Positions 11,756-22,219 of a DNA stretch of 64,000 bases are shown here, one piece after another (position 1 is the stretch's first letter; each line of letters opens with the position of its first letter). The stretch comes from Prorocentrum cordatum. Taxonomy: Eukaryota; Sar; Dinophyceae; Prorocentrales; Prorocentraceae. The notes beneath the pieces were generated by a model, which saw nothing but the letters and a program-made list of their open reading frames with translations, made no database searches and had not been told where the DNA came from. Location of the stretch: contig CAUYUJ010016283.1 in assembly GCA_963575745.1 (NCBI GenBank), positions 907,133-971,132 on the forward strand, written 5' to 3'. Made by a program: the position numbers and the translations under genes.

Positions 11756-12096
11756 CTGGACGCCGGCGGTAAACCGTCAACCTTGGTTACCGCCGGGAGA
11801 ATCGTAGAGCTTCCAGCTCGACTGAAGTTGAGAACACCGAGCACCTACCAACATTCCGACTCATAGTGAATATTTTTTTGCCTCTCAATGCGACAGGCGG
11901 ACGCGTCTGATGTCTGCGAGTCGACTCCTGTCATTACCAGCCCTGCAGCCCAGCCCGAGTTGAGTGCAGAAAACTGACAGCACCTCTCAGGATGACTCGA
12001 ACAATACAGTAGTTCTGCAGATCTAATTCGGGCAGCAGACCGAGTTCCGAGCTCTGGATTCGACAGGCGGACGCGTCTGATGTTTTCAAATCGATT

Positions 12097-12104
12097 CCTG
12101 TGAC
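12097..12104. repeat. 8-bp target site duplication, left copy
   Basis: CCTGTGAC lies directly before the left inverted repeat and is repeated at 31,092-31,099. It is part of the normal satellite monomer (AATCGATTCCTGTGAC...CAGCACTG). Confidence 0.93.
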
Positions 12105-12140
12105 TGCAAGGGTCGCAACTTGGGGGGGTGGCGGGCGCGG
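12105..12140 (+). repeat. Left terminal inverted repeat (36 bp)
   Basis: It begins TGCAAGGGTCGCAACTTGG and ends in GGCGGGCGCGG. It differs from the right repeat at two positions (C versus T at positions 3 and 12). No similarity continues beyond base 36. Confidence 0.94.
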
Positions 12141-13367
12141 AGGGTGGCGGGCATGTGCTCCGCAGAGCCAGTTCGGCTCATCTGAGGGGTGGAAGCACCC
12201 CGACAATTTGCTGGGGTGTCAACATGTCGCAGAGTGGGAAACACAAGGTTTCTCGATGCGCGCACGAGCGCAGACAATGCCACTTGGCACAGCAGGCGTG
12301 GAAACCCATTCCTCGCCAAACGATTCTTCACGGTTAAGAGTGGGCCGAGCATGTGCAAGCCCACCTTGAGGCCGAACGGGCATTCGATTTGGAAGTGGCG
12401 AACCCTGGTTTCGTGATCAGGGTGAGAATTACCAGGACATACAACCCAAATACATAGCAGTGTGTCACGCGGCCGCATTTTACATTGGCGTTCGTTGCAG
12501 CGTATTTATTTTTGTTCTCGACATTGCTTGGTTTGCGTTGCGGTGCTTTCGGAAATAGCAAAGCTGCGCAGCACATTGATCTCACGTCCTGGCGAGCACT
12601 GGGGAGTGCGGGAGCATGCGAAGCATATTGTTATTGTTATTGCAAAGTGTCTTTGGAGCGGGGCCTCAGTCCACACGCCTCATCATCCTTCTCCTTCCTC
12701 CTCCTTCGCCCTCCGACCCCCGCATTGCAGCCCATCCCTCCTCTCGGGGCCCTTGTTTCCCTCCCCCCGTTTCCCAACATCCTCGCCCATCCTCCCTTCT
12801 GTTGTTGCACGGCAAAACACCATGAAACAAACTGTTTCCGACGACTTGCGGAGGTGATATGTCGGCTCACGATTCTCAAGGCCACGATGTGGTCATGCGA
12901 GACAACAGCAAGAATCTGTACACGGCTTGGCGTCTCAAACTAATTGTGGGGCAGACGCTGCATTCAAACCCACATGAAGCAAGCATCCCTTTTGCACTGG
13001 CAGCGTGCACGCGCCGCCAGTGCAAGCTGAATATAAAGAGAACCTCAATCTGAAGCTCATTCTCCCTTCTTCCACCCTTCCCATCTCTAGTTATCCCACA
13101 CTCGGCCCACCCTGCATCATCCAGGGGGCGCATCTATTGCCCGTTGGCTCGCGGTCTGCGGCCATCGGGGTCGTCGAAGCCACCATTCCCACGGTGATGC
13201 TCTGGGTAATCCCCTCTGACCGAAAAAGGACATAGAACAACCAGCTCCGCACACGAGATGAAGGAAAGAAAGAGGAAGGGAGGAACACGGGGCCCGAGGA
13301 GGAGGGGGAGGAGGAGAAGGAGGAAAAGGAGCAGCAGGAGGAAGGGAGGGGGGGGAGAGTTCTGGAG
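12141..13367. other. Left subterminal region of the transposon, no confident gene
   Basis: Short open stretches exist on both strands, for example 12,150-12,470 on the minus strand, but none is recognised. Pyrimidine-rich DNA lies at about 12,670-12,800. A purine-rich tract (GAGGAGGGGGAGGAGG type) lies at 13,258-13,355. Terminal exons or untranslated sequence of the leftmost minus-strand gene could lie here. I see no firm signal. Confidence 0.5.
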
Positions 13368-13721
13368 TCAAGTTGGTCCGCCCTTTCTGCCGAGACGGTT
13401 CAGGCACCTGCTCCTATAATCATTCGCAGGTTGACCGTTACATTCGCTAACAAGGATCCTATTAACCTGGTGGCGTGACCAGCCGCCACATTTCGTACAA
13501 AAAACTACACTCCGGTACGACATCAGATGGTGGCTGAGGTGCATCACGCGAACAGTCGGAAACTCATCAAGCCGTGGGCTCCACAACCCGCTGCGCGCCC
13601 TAACGGGCTCATCAAAATTGGCCATGAACCCGTGCAGGAGTTCCAAGTGAGGGCCAGGAAACAACCTGCACTGCCGATACGCCTGGGGAGAACGGGAACG
13701 AAGCCGATCGCCATCAGCCAT
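13368..13721 (-). CDS. Exon with putative zinc-binding module (partial gene)
   Basis: A 117-residue open stretch starts at an ATG (13,721). Its C-terminal half contains VVFCTKCGGWS followed about 15 residues later by SECNGQP and a basic RSRCLNRLGRKG segment. The CxxC...C pattern suggests a small zinc-binding module. I recall similar short modules in dinoflagellate transposon-encoded proteins, but this is recall only. The reading frame ends in a GA-rich tract, so the real gene may be spliced or partial. It lies on the same strand as the other cargo genes and is the one nearest the left terminal repeat. Function unknown. Confidence 0.45.
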   Translation of the reverse strand: MADGDRLRSRSPQAYRQCRLFPGPHLELLHGFMANFDEPVRARSGLWSPRLDEFPTVRVMHLSHHLMSYRSVVFCTKCGGWSRHQVNRILVSECNGQPANDYRSRCLNRLGRKGGPT

Positions 13722-13869
13722 GGCTGTATTTCTGAGCGGCGGGCGTCACTGAACGATGCTCTTCACGCGAGAGGCGGCCAGAGTGGCTGCGGACATGGAC
13801 CACGAATACAAACGGGATGTGCGAACGACGAGGGGTGGTATCGCTAATGTGTGTGCGCGGGTGCGTGGT

Positions 13870-13872
<3 letters not shown>

Positions 13873-13903
<31 letters not shown>

Positions 13904-13950
13904 TGTGTGTGTGTGCGATTTCGTGTGTGCGTGTGTGCGTGTGTGTCGTA
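13873..13950. repeat. (GT)n microsatellite
   Basis: An uninterrupted GT run spans 13,873-13,902. It is followed by imperfect GT/GC/GTGC repeats to about 13,950. Confidence 0.95.
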
Positions 13951-14459
13951 AGATTGATCATCATATTGATTGTGATGACCAGTTGTGGTCTAACTGATGG
14001 CTTAAAGTCATGGCGTGCGTGGTTGCATGCGTGTTCAGGGTGAATGGGGGGGGGTCCACTCAACAACTGTCACCGATGACATCGAAGGGCAGAGCACCTC
14101 ACAGGAGAATGTTTTCACTGCCGAGCTCGGGCGCTCGATCGTTCTGTCCTAGCGGGCAATGCGTAGTATGAGAGGCATTGCCGATGGCATAGACCTACTG
14201 CCCGCGATCGCTGCCATCTGTGTACTAGGGTCGTCGACCCTGATTCCTAGTTACCTACTGTGGGGCAATCGCCCTTTATTCCGAACCACCCGAGAAAAAA
14301 TGCGGGGAATCCTGGAGCACCGTGAAAATCGCAGCGGCTACGCACGGGAGCGACATGCAGTTGCCGCTCGCTTGTACCTGCACACATTTCGGAAGGAGCG
14401 GAGGCGTGTCTAGAAACCCCTGCAGCAGGAAGCGTTCACGAGGCGTGACGAACCTTGGA

Positions 14460-14716
14460 TGGCCGTCCTCATCCTCCCGCCTCCCTCCTCTTCCTCCTCT
14501 TTCTGTTCTTCCTCGCCACGTTCACCACCACCCCTTGACCATGTTCCTCATCCACCTTCCTTCGGCATTCAGCCCTCCACCTCCATCTCCCTCCGTCGAC
14601 CTCCCTCTTCCTCGTCCCTCCTCCTCCTTCTCCTCTCCTTCTCCTCCCCCTCCTCATCCTCCTCCTCCTCCTCCTCCTCCCCCTCCTCCTCCATCTCCTC
14701 CACCTCCGCCTCCTGA
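14460..14716. repeat. (TCC)n / CCT-rich low-complexity tract
   Basis: Nearly pure pyrimidine DNA on the + strand, densest at 14,639-14,716. The frames it opens (poly-S/P on +, poly-E/R on -) are not credible proteins on their own. Confidence 0.85.
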
Positions 14717-15017
14717 GCCTGTCCACGGAGAGGTCCACAGTGTCCCCGCTGCCCTCCCCGAGACTGAAGACCCACAGGTAGGTCAAGCCCCGCAGGAGGC
14801 ACGGCGCCAAACCGTCGGTGCGATATGAGAGGCCCCTGACCGACTCCTGAGCGCGGCGAGGGGCCGACGCAGGCAGCAAGGGAAGACAAGCCAGTCGAGC
14901 GAGGGGGAAGGTGGAGGCAGCATCAGTAGCAGCAGCAGCACTTTCAGTAGCATCAGCGGCAGCACAGGCAAGCACATCAGCAGCAAGGCCAGTAGCAACC
15001 AGGGGGGCGTGGATGAT

Positions 15018-15190
15018 GACGAGGAGGAGGGACCAGGAGGAGGAGGATGAGCCAGGAAGAGTAGGAGCCAGGATGACGAGGAGGAGGAGGAGCCAGGCGG
15101 AGGAGGAGGAGCCAGGAGGAGGAGGAGGAGGAGGGGTAGCAGCACACTGGCACCAGGAAGATGAGGAGGAGGAGGAGGAGGAGGGCGAGG
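15018..15190. repeat. (GAG)n / AGG-rich low-complexity tract
   Basis: GAGGAGGAG and CCAGGAGGAGG units are repeated. No gene is assigned. Confidence 0.8.
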
Positions 15191-15454
15191 TCTAGTGCTT
15201 CGCGCACACACCACCTCTGTGTCTGCGTGGCCAGCTGCGCACCCGACCGCACGGCACCCCTCCACTTACCCCTGCTCTCACCCATCTCACTGTTTGCCTG
15301 CGTCCTTACTCCCTGCTAGGCCCCTCGACCCTCCCACATGCTATGGCCTAAACGGCAAACCCACATCCGCTGAGCAGCACGTGCTACTTCAAAGGCCTGG
15401 CAGGAGGCTGGGGCTCGCGAGAACCAGCGCGAGAACCCGCTGGTGGGGACTCAC

Positions 15455-18150
15455 GCTGGGGCGGTCACGTGCTTCGCATCGGCGCAACGTCTGCACGCCT
15501 CGGAAATATCTTTGTAAAGCGGGGCGGAAGCCGTGAGGCTCGGGAACGCCTCCATGATGGCAGTGGCCCAGAGGTTCAGCCTGGTGACCGCCAGCTCGAC
15601 GCTGCTGGAACTGCCACCCCTGTTGAAATAGCACCACCTCATCGACTGGCTGTTCTCGACGCGGTAGGTCAAGTAGATGAAGCCCACAGGGAGGCACACG
15701 AGCTTGCCAGGAGTCAGCACGACAGCGAAATTACCCGCCTCCTTCGCAGCCTTGGCCAGATTGTAGCCATCCATCTTCTCGCACTCATCCAACGCGCCCT
15801 TGAGGCTAGTCGTGTTGATATCCAGCGCAATGCCAATGATCAACTCTTTGCCCGACAACAGGAACCGAAACTCGCTGAGGCCATACATCGGCGGGAGAAA
15901 GGCATGGTGACCTTTGACTGCTTGCACGATGGTTATCTTTGAGATGTCCTTATCCGCGGCAGGCGTAAGTGGAAGCGATGACCCCAGGCGCCTGAAAAAA
16001 TCCATGGGCATAGACAACTTGTCTTTCAGCAGCTTGTGCAGCAGCGCGATAAGCGCAGCCTGCCCAGACGAAAAGGAGGAGGGGCTCCTGCAGACACTGC
16101 ACTCAACGGTGCATCCTCCTCCTCCTCCTCCTCCCCATGTTCTCCTCCTCCTCCTCCTCCTCCTCCTCCTCCTCCTACTCCTACTCCTACTCCTACTCAT
16201 ACTCCTACTCCTACTCCGACCCCCCTCTTTGAGCCATCTTGGGGTCCTCTTGGGGTCCTCTTGGGGCCCGCTTGGGGCGCTTTCGCCGCCCTCTGGGGGC
16301 TTCTTTTTGGGGAGGGGGGGCGAGGGGGGCGGGGGGCGTGGGGCCAGGAGGTCTCTTGGGACTGTAACTCCTCAAATCACGCGTCGAGTGCTTTAACTGC
16401 AGCCCCCTCTTCATCTTCGTCTGACATACGCCTGTGGAATATACATCTGGACGAACTGCTGCTCCTCAGGGTAGCTCGCCTTCTCCAGCTGGTTCGTCAC
16501 CCACTTGTCGAACTCCCTCCAGGGCAGGCCCTTCTGAAGCTGCTGCAAGACCTCATCAGCGTCCAGGACAAATGGCATGTCGGCGGACGCATTCTCAAAG
16601 GTGGTGCCGACGTGATCGGAGGTAGCTCCCACCTGTGCTAATGCGAAGTCGAACCGTGCTCGTGTAGCTTGTCCAAGGTCGTCTGAGGCGTTGGACCGAG
16701 CAAGCTTAGGGCGCTTCGCACGGGTCACTTTCATGAACTCAGCCTTTGCCTTCTGCAGCGCGTCCTTGGCAGGTTTGATCAGCGCGTTCGCGGACGCCTG
16801 GACGGTTTTGCAATCAATCTTGGCCGAGTTCATGTCCGAGCACGTCTTGGCGTCCTGAAAGTTCTTCACGGCGAGCTCGGCTGTGGCAGGGAGCTCGGCC
16901 ATCTTCTCCTCTGCCTGCTTGAGGGCGTCCTTGCCATTGGCGTCCAGGTCCTCCACGATGCCTTTCATCTCAGTGATGACATGGGTCAGCTCCAGCTGCG
17001 TCGAGGCCACGGAGTTCTCGAACCTGAGTATTGCAGAGTCAACAACCTGGGACACCTTGAGCTTGACCTGAGCATCGTCAGCCCCACCTTTCACCGTATC
17101 TGGGGCCGTGGCCGCCGCCGCCTTCACCCCAGCAGCTCTCTCCGCAGCCTCAGCCTCCTCCCTCAGCTCCATCTCCTGCTCAGCACGATCTGCAGTCGCC
17201 GCCAGGCTCAAGGCGCCCACAAGCTGGCTGGTTAGTGCTGAGGCCGCCGAGTCACCGTCACCTTCGGCCGACACCACCCCTCCCACGAGATTGGGAGGAA
17301 AAGATGCCGACGCAGTCCCCGCAGATACCGATTGCATCAGCTTCCTGGCCGTCGAGCTGGCCTTGCCTGCATCCTGGCTCATGTGCTGCATCGCCTCATC
17401 CAACATGCCCTGGGCTTCTTCTGCGGTGGAAGCTTGCCTGTGGTTCAGCAGCGATGTCGCGACCACGGACCTGTCGACGTCGTCGTCAAAGACGCCGAGG
17501 TATTTACCGAGGAGCCATTGGCCGTCGATATCTTGCTTGGTGGCTTGGGTGGGGTCGAGGAGCAGCTTCTGCCACTCGGTCTCGCACTGCGACTCAGTCC
17601 AGGTCGGATTCTCCTGCTTGAGCTCAGCCCTCACGATGCTGTACGGCCGATAGTGGTAGCGCCTCCTGCCCTCCGTGCCCTTCTCCCTGGTGCAGCCAAC
17701 TGTGATGTCCAGGCGGGTGCCAGCGTGCCTCTTCTTGTCCCTGTTGACCGCCTTGTGCTCGCGGTACCACTCGATCTGATCGTCCTCGTTTTTTGCGTTC
17801 CACCAGTCCTTCAAGCCTTTGTTGCCTTTCCACCTGCGCGTCAAGGCTTTGTAGTTGCCCTGGCAGTCGCAGCACACATTATTAACTCCTTTGCCAGCGA
17901 ACTTCTCCGATACTGGAACCATTCTGTTTTCCTTCTTGCAGAGGAACGTGTCCTCGGCATCCTCGAACTCTTCGGGCACAACTGCTAGCGCGCCAAAAGC
18001 GGAGGCACTCGAGCGGGATGGCGGCGCAGCCTCCACACCTGGCGTGTCACTCCCCGTCCGCGAGTCGGGGGTGGCCGTGCCATGGCCAGCAGGCGGCGCG
18101 GAGGGCGCCGCGCCGGTGGCTCCCCCAGTCTCTGGCGGAGGCACTGCCAT
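15455..18150 (-). CDS. Large protein of unknown function, at least two exons
   Basis: Exon 1 runs from an ATG at 18,150 to a donor near 16,427 (GC|GTATGT). Exon 2 starts near 16,087 after CTGCAG and runs to a GTGAGT donor at 15,454, so more exons are likely. The protein starts with a Pro/Ala/Ser-rich segment (residues 1-55). A compact Cys/Trp/basic domain follows: FLCKK near 70, VCCDCQGNY near 92-100, RRWKGNKGLKDWWNAK and EWYREH near 105-132. A long, charged, Ala-rich, probably helical or coiled region covers about 300-500. Exon 2 encodes an ordered globular stretch (SMPMDFFRRLGSSLPL, then VKGHHAFLPP). I do not recognise the family. The Cys/Trp block could bind metal or nucleic acid. It lies downstream of the methyltransferase on the same strand. 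Confidence 0.7.
16088..16426 (-). other. Probable intron with CCT repeats and a TTGGGG-type repeat
   Basis: Bounded by a GTATGT donor and a CTGCAG acceptor on the minus strand. It contains (CCT)n/(CTA)n at 16,111-16,225 and several spaced CTTGGGG(T/C)CC units at 16,240-16,290. Similar CTTGGGG-rich DNA appears near 18,740-18,830 and 30,320-30,360. Confidence 0.55.
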
Positions 18151-19011
18151 CTTGCGTAAAGAAACTTGGCCCAGTCCTCAGCGGAGGTCGGACCGAATCG
18201 ATGCCAAAACAGGCAAGGGTTGCGAATGCACGAACCTCGAAGCCAAAATGCTACTACGGCGGATGGGGTCTGGAGAAGGCGGGTTGTTGGCCTGGTGGAT
18301 GTGGTGGGATGAGAATGAGGTGGTGGTTGTGTAATGGCTGGCAGGAGGGTGGGAGAGGTGATATGGATGTAGTGGTGATTGGAGCAGGGTGTGCGGTGCG
18401 TGGTGGAGAGCCTTGCGAGCGTTACTACACGTGATTGTATGCTCAGATGTGTTTGTAATGGTGCGTGGCTCAGTGGCGGCGTCAGCGTAGGGGGGGGAAG
18501 ATGAAGTAGCATGCTCAGTTAACCCCCATTCTTGGTGCGGTTGGTTTAGGTCGCCTGGTCTAATCACCCACCTTCTACCCATTCGGGGAGGGGATTACCG
18601 CGGATAACTGCTCCCTCACCCCCTTCCTCCTGTGTTTGTTGAGCGTCAAAGCTTGACACCCCTCACAAGGATCGCAACCCCGACGAGGAGTGTTGGATAA
18701 ACGCACTATTGCTTGCGCCTGATCTGACCGATGGTATCCAACATGGCCCCAAGGGCCTTCCAGACTCACCCAGATAGCCCCAAGATGGAACCAGGGACGA
18801 ACCAAACGAGCCCCAAACGAGTCCTCAGGGGGAATCGACAGGCCCATAACTACGCCTGGAGTTGACGGAGGACGAGGGAGGGCCGATGAGGGCTTGATTC
18901 GATGATATGACTACGACCGTCGTGTTACAGACACCGTCACTGGCGGCGCCACGTCTCATCTGAAAACTAGCTCTCACCCTCCCTCATCCTTCTCCTCGTC
19001 TTCCTCCTCCC
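18151..19011. other. Spacer between methyltransferase and unknown gene
   Basis: No convincing gene. It holds a CTTGGGG/CCCCAAG-rich block near 18,730-18,830. At 18,657-18,674 is an 18-bp sequence (CACCCCTCACAAGGATCG) that recurs at 23,198. It should contain the promoter or trans-splice acceptor of the gene starting at 18,150, but I cannot point to one. Confidence 0.55.
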
Positions 19012-19160
19012 TCACTCCTTTGCCCCTTCCTTATCCTTCTCGTTTCTCCTCCTCCTCCTCCTCCTCCTTTCTCCTTTCTCCTTGTCCTCCTCCTCCTCCT
19101 TGACCTGCTCCTCCTGCCCGTCCTCTTCTTCCTCCTCCTCCTCCTCCTCCCTCCACTGCC
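18960..19160. repeat. CCT/TCC-rich low-complexity tract
   Basis: Pyrimidine-rich on +. It opens a Glu-rich frame on the minus strand at the end of the methyltransferase locus. It may be intronic or 3' untranslated. Confidence 0.75.
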
Positions 19161-19416
19161 TCATTTCCCTCCGTGGGCAAACGTGGTCCTCGCTGCGAGT
19201 GACGTCGCAGATGCACACCTTGTCTGCGTACTCGGGATTGTTCATCATGTTGACCACCTCGCGCTTCACAGCGTTGAGGTTCAAGGCCATCTCGAGCGTG
19301 GGGGGCATCGCCTGCGGCGGGCTGGGGCAGGGGTCCGTCCTTCTCATCCTCACCCTCCTCCTTGACCTCCTCACCTTCCTTCCTTGCCTCACCTTCTCCT
19401 CCTCACCCTCATCCGC

Positions 19417-20831
19417 TCAAGGCACACTGTGTGAGTAGTAGTGGCGTGTTTCACCAAACCAGCTGTCCGTGGGCAGCGTCTTGTCCAGAAAGTGCACCAC
19501 CGAAGAGGACTGCGCCACGATGAGCGGGGGCAGCACGTCTTTGGGGCGAAAGTCAACGATGTTCCGCTTCATCATGTGGCCATCTCCCAAACACCTGGGC
19601 AAAGGGAGGTTGGCAACCCACAACTCACACGCTAAACGGCGTAGGAGAGAGCAGGCGGCATGGTGTGATTGGCTCGAGTTGCATTTCGGCTCGCTCGATG
19701 TTCGAACACCGAGTGACCGACTCACCAGGCGACCAACGATGTACACGCGAGGGCGGCTCTGGGGAAGCAAGTAGTTGCTGGTATTCATTTTGAACCAGCG
19801 GAGCTCCCAATCGCCAGGCCTGTCGAAACCCTCGCACAGGACCCGCAACAAACGGGTCATCGCCGACTCACCTTTCCCCTTAGGCCTGTCAAGGAGCCCT
19901 TGGACACCCGCAATGCCCATCGGCAGGATTCCAGGCGTGTGAGCTGTGAAACCTGAGGCTGCTGAAAGCATGGTCCCTGGAAAAGTGTTGAGGCATTGTG
20001 GCAAAGTGCGGCCCTCACCAAGACCACGCACAGGCTTTGCATTTGGGTTGTCCAGGCTTACTCAGACCCAGTGCCATAGCTTGGTGGCACAGTGACCTTG
20101 CGGGGTGGCAGGCGGGAACAAGGCGTAGCCCATGCTATTCTCGAGCACGAACCCCTTGAGGCCTGGCCTCGGGATACGATCATACGGGTTGCTCCCCGAC
20201 ACGGTGCGGTTGGCGAGGTGGTGGATTGCACCGATGGTCTTCAGCAACACATTGGATCGCTCATCTGTCCAGGAACCGCCACTCCCGTTCCTGGAGAACG
20301 GAGGGCACGGGCAGCCAGCGATGAGCATGTCGGTGTCGTCCAGCTCACTGGAGAATTGAGTTCAAACAGGCAAAGCCAGATGGGGTCAGCTCAGGCCAAG
20401 AAAGCTGGAGGTTGGGGCAGGTACTCCACAGTGAGTGGACACTCGCACTATGCAGCATGCATCTTCCAAGCGTTGACTGCTATACGTTCCCGACATCAGC
20501 CAAGAGATAAAGAGAGAACACCAGGGATCCTGAAGTTGCATGTGTTGAAGTCTCCCCGCTCTTTGCCGAGGTGGATCTTATCCGACCAGCCAAGGTACCT
20601 CGAGGCCGGGGCGATCCCCCGAGGCGAGACCCTGCACTTTACCCAAACATGTCATATGATGGCAGGGGTAGCATTGGAGTTGGCATTTGTCTTGGGAGGG
20701 CGCCGATGCACGAAAGCGTCGTAGCGCGCCTCCGTGTCCCAATATCCAGTAGAGATGGGATTGACACCGAGAAGCCGCAGCGCTTCCAATGGCGACTCGA
20801 TCCCCGAACACATGGTCAACACCTTGAGGTC
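19417..20831 (-). CDS. C5 cytosine DNA methyltransferase, spliced, transposon-borne
   Basis: Core motifs of DNA (cytosine-5) methyltransferases occur in order on the minus strand. The AdoMet-binding motif I region is LTMCSGIESPLEAL, near 20,790-20,825, in an exon starting at 20,831 after CTGTCAG. The catalytic motif IV is GCPCPPFS (cysteine in PC), near 20,300-20,325. Motif VI is present as VLENS rather than ENV, near 20,130-20,150. Motif VIII is QSRPRVYIVG, near 19,735-19,765. A GTGAGT donor follows motif VIII, and a further exon (19,417 to about 19,595) contains DSWFGE. Possible extra exons are 5' at 20,905-21,130 and 3' at about 19,160-19,330. A TGA near 20,651 and unresolved splice phases between motif I and motif IV leave it open whether the gene is intact. 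It would methylate cytosine in DNA in the nucleus. Confidence 0.8.
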
Positions 20832-20904
20832 CTGACAGGATTTCAGCACAGCACTTATCACCACCCCCCGCCCTACTGAGTCAACGTGGACTGCGGTGAC
20901 TAGA

Positions 20905-21130
20905 TGGTAAGATAATTGTTATCGGCAAGGTCCTTGCCATTGGCAGCAGCAACTACAGGAAGCGCGCGGAAGGCCCGCGCCCACGCTGGGAGGTCAGCGT
21001 CAGAATCAAGTCTCTGGCGCACCACACGCTGGGAGTCCTGGCCCTCATCACGCTGCCGAACACGAAGGAAACGGTGCAGGGACGATGACGCCATCATGGC
21101 CATCGCTTCGGGACCAGGGGGCCACCTGCA
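20905..21130 (-). CDS. Possible upstream exon of the methyltransferase gene
   Basis: A protein-like stretch (SSLHRFLRVRQRDEGQ, then DADLPAWARAFRALPVV) lies just upstream, on the same strand. The join to the motif I exon at 20,831 could not be resolved. It may be a 5' exon of the methyltransferase or the end of another gene. Confidence 0.35.
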
Positions 21131-22219
21131 GAAGGAGGGCCGAATCTCCGTGTCTTCGCTGCCCTCGGCTCGGCATCCCTCCTCACCCATCCTCATCCTC
21201 AACATCCCTCGTCTTCGCACTCCTCCTTACTCACACTCCTCTCCCATCCATCCTCAACGCTCAATGGGTGTGGGAGTCAGTAAGACTGAAGCCCGAAACC
21301 ACCGTGTTGTGTGCGCTGGGTCCAAGGGCGGGGGCTGCTGCAAGGTGCGGCGGGCAAAAACAAGCTCAAACGTCTGAAAACGGCAGACGGCATAGCAAAG
21401 CGAGCACAGCCATTGGCAAACCGAGGGTGGGGGGACGCATCCAAACTCGCCGAGGCATCCCAGCAGGATCGAGCCGAACCCTGTCCAGCCCGACCTGGAC
21501 AGAGCTGGACGTCGCCCAGCTCCGTCCAGCTCTGAGCTGGACGGCGTCCAGCTCCGTCCAGCTCCGTCCAGCTCTGAGCTGGACGGCGTCCAGCTCCGTC
21601 CAGCTCTGAGCTGGACGGCGTCCAGCTCCGTCCAGCTCGGAGCTGGACGGCGTCCAGCTCCGTCCAGCTCGCAGCTGGACGCCGTCCGACTGTGCTCTCG
21701 AGCATCTCGCGTTTGTTCGTCGTCGTCCCTCATAGGACGCAACTCCTCTGTCGTCTCTACTTTTCGGTTTCGTGTTCGTCTTTGCTCGGTCGCCTCGCGT
21801 GTCATTCGATCGGCCGCCGCTTCCAAACCCTCTGACACGGCGTGGGACGTGATGTCAACCGTCGATCGACGGCGTCGATGCTGACAACGACGACGATGCG
21901 ACACCGACGACAGTGAGGACGAGGGATCAGCAGGATGATGGACACTTGCGGTCGGCAGATAGCGCACCACGATCCCTGTCGTGCGCCTCTGCATGCCCGT
22001 CGTGGCATGCAAGCAACTTGGCCAGGATCTCAGCCAAGAAAAGTTCGAACGTACTCCTGGGGTGGCGTTGCTGTTCACTCTACGCTGCTGCTTCTCACCC
22101 CTCCACCCTCTTCACCTCTGCAACCTCCTGTCCCCTATCCGCAATCGTCCTCCCCACCATCCTTCCATCCTCTCGACCGCCCCTCAGAGCGCCGAGGCGG
22201 GAAAACAATGGAGCGGCGA
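21131..22219. other. Spacer between transposase-associated gene and methyltransferase
   Basis: No recognised gene. It includes the hairpin array at 21,502-21,686 and pyrimidine-rich DNA near 21,160-21,250 and 22,080-22,190. Confidence 0.55.
21502..21686. repeat. ~32-bp tandem repeat of perfect hairpins
   Basis: CGTCCAGCTC N GAGCTGGACG, with 10-bp inverted arms around one base, is repeated about five times. Steps are 43, 31, 32 and 32 bp. The middle base varies (T, T, T, G, G/C). It lies between the methyltransferase and the transposase-associated gene. Confidence 0.9.

Larger units (their letters stand above)
13722..15454. other. Low-complexity spacer between the zinc exon and the 18-kb gene
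   Basis: No recognisable gene. It holds a (GT)n microsatellite (13,873-13,950), TCC/CCT-rich DNA (about 14,460-14,716), and GAGGAG/CAG-rich DNA (about 14,880-15,190). Long frames here are repeat artefacts with runs of P, S, E, R or L. Downstream exons of the gene at 15,455-18,150 could lie here, because that gene ends at a strong splice donor. Confidence 0.6.

Noticed and set aside
12105-12140. hAT assignment from the terminal sequence alone
   Set aside because: The 8-bp duplication fits hAT but also other superfamilies. The ends start TGYAAGGG, not a clean hAT-type start at the duplication edge. Left as unassigned.
14459-14828. Poly-Ser/Pro and poly-Glu/Arg frames over the TCC tract
   Set aside because: Pure low-complexity translation on both strands with no ordered sequence.
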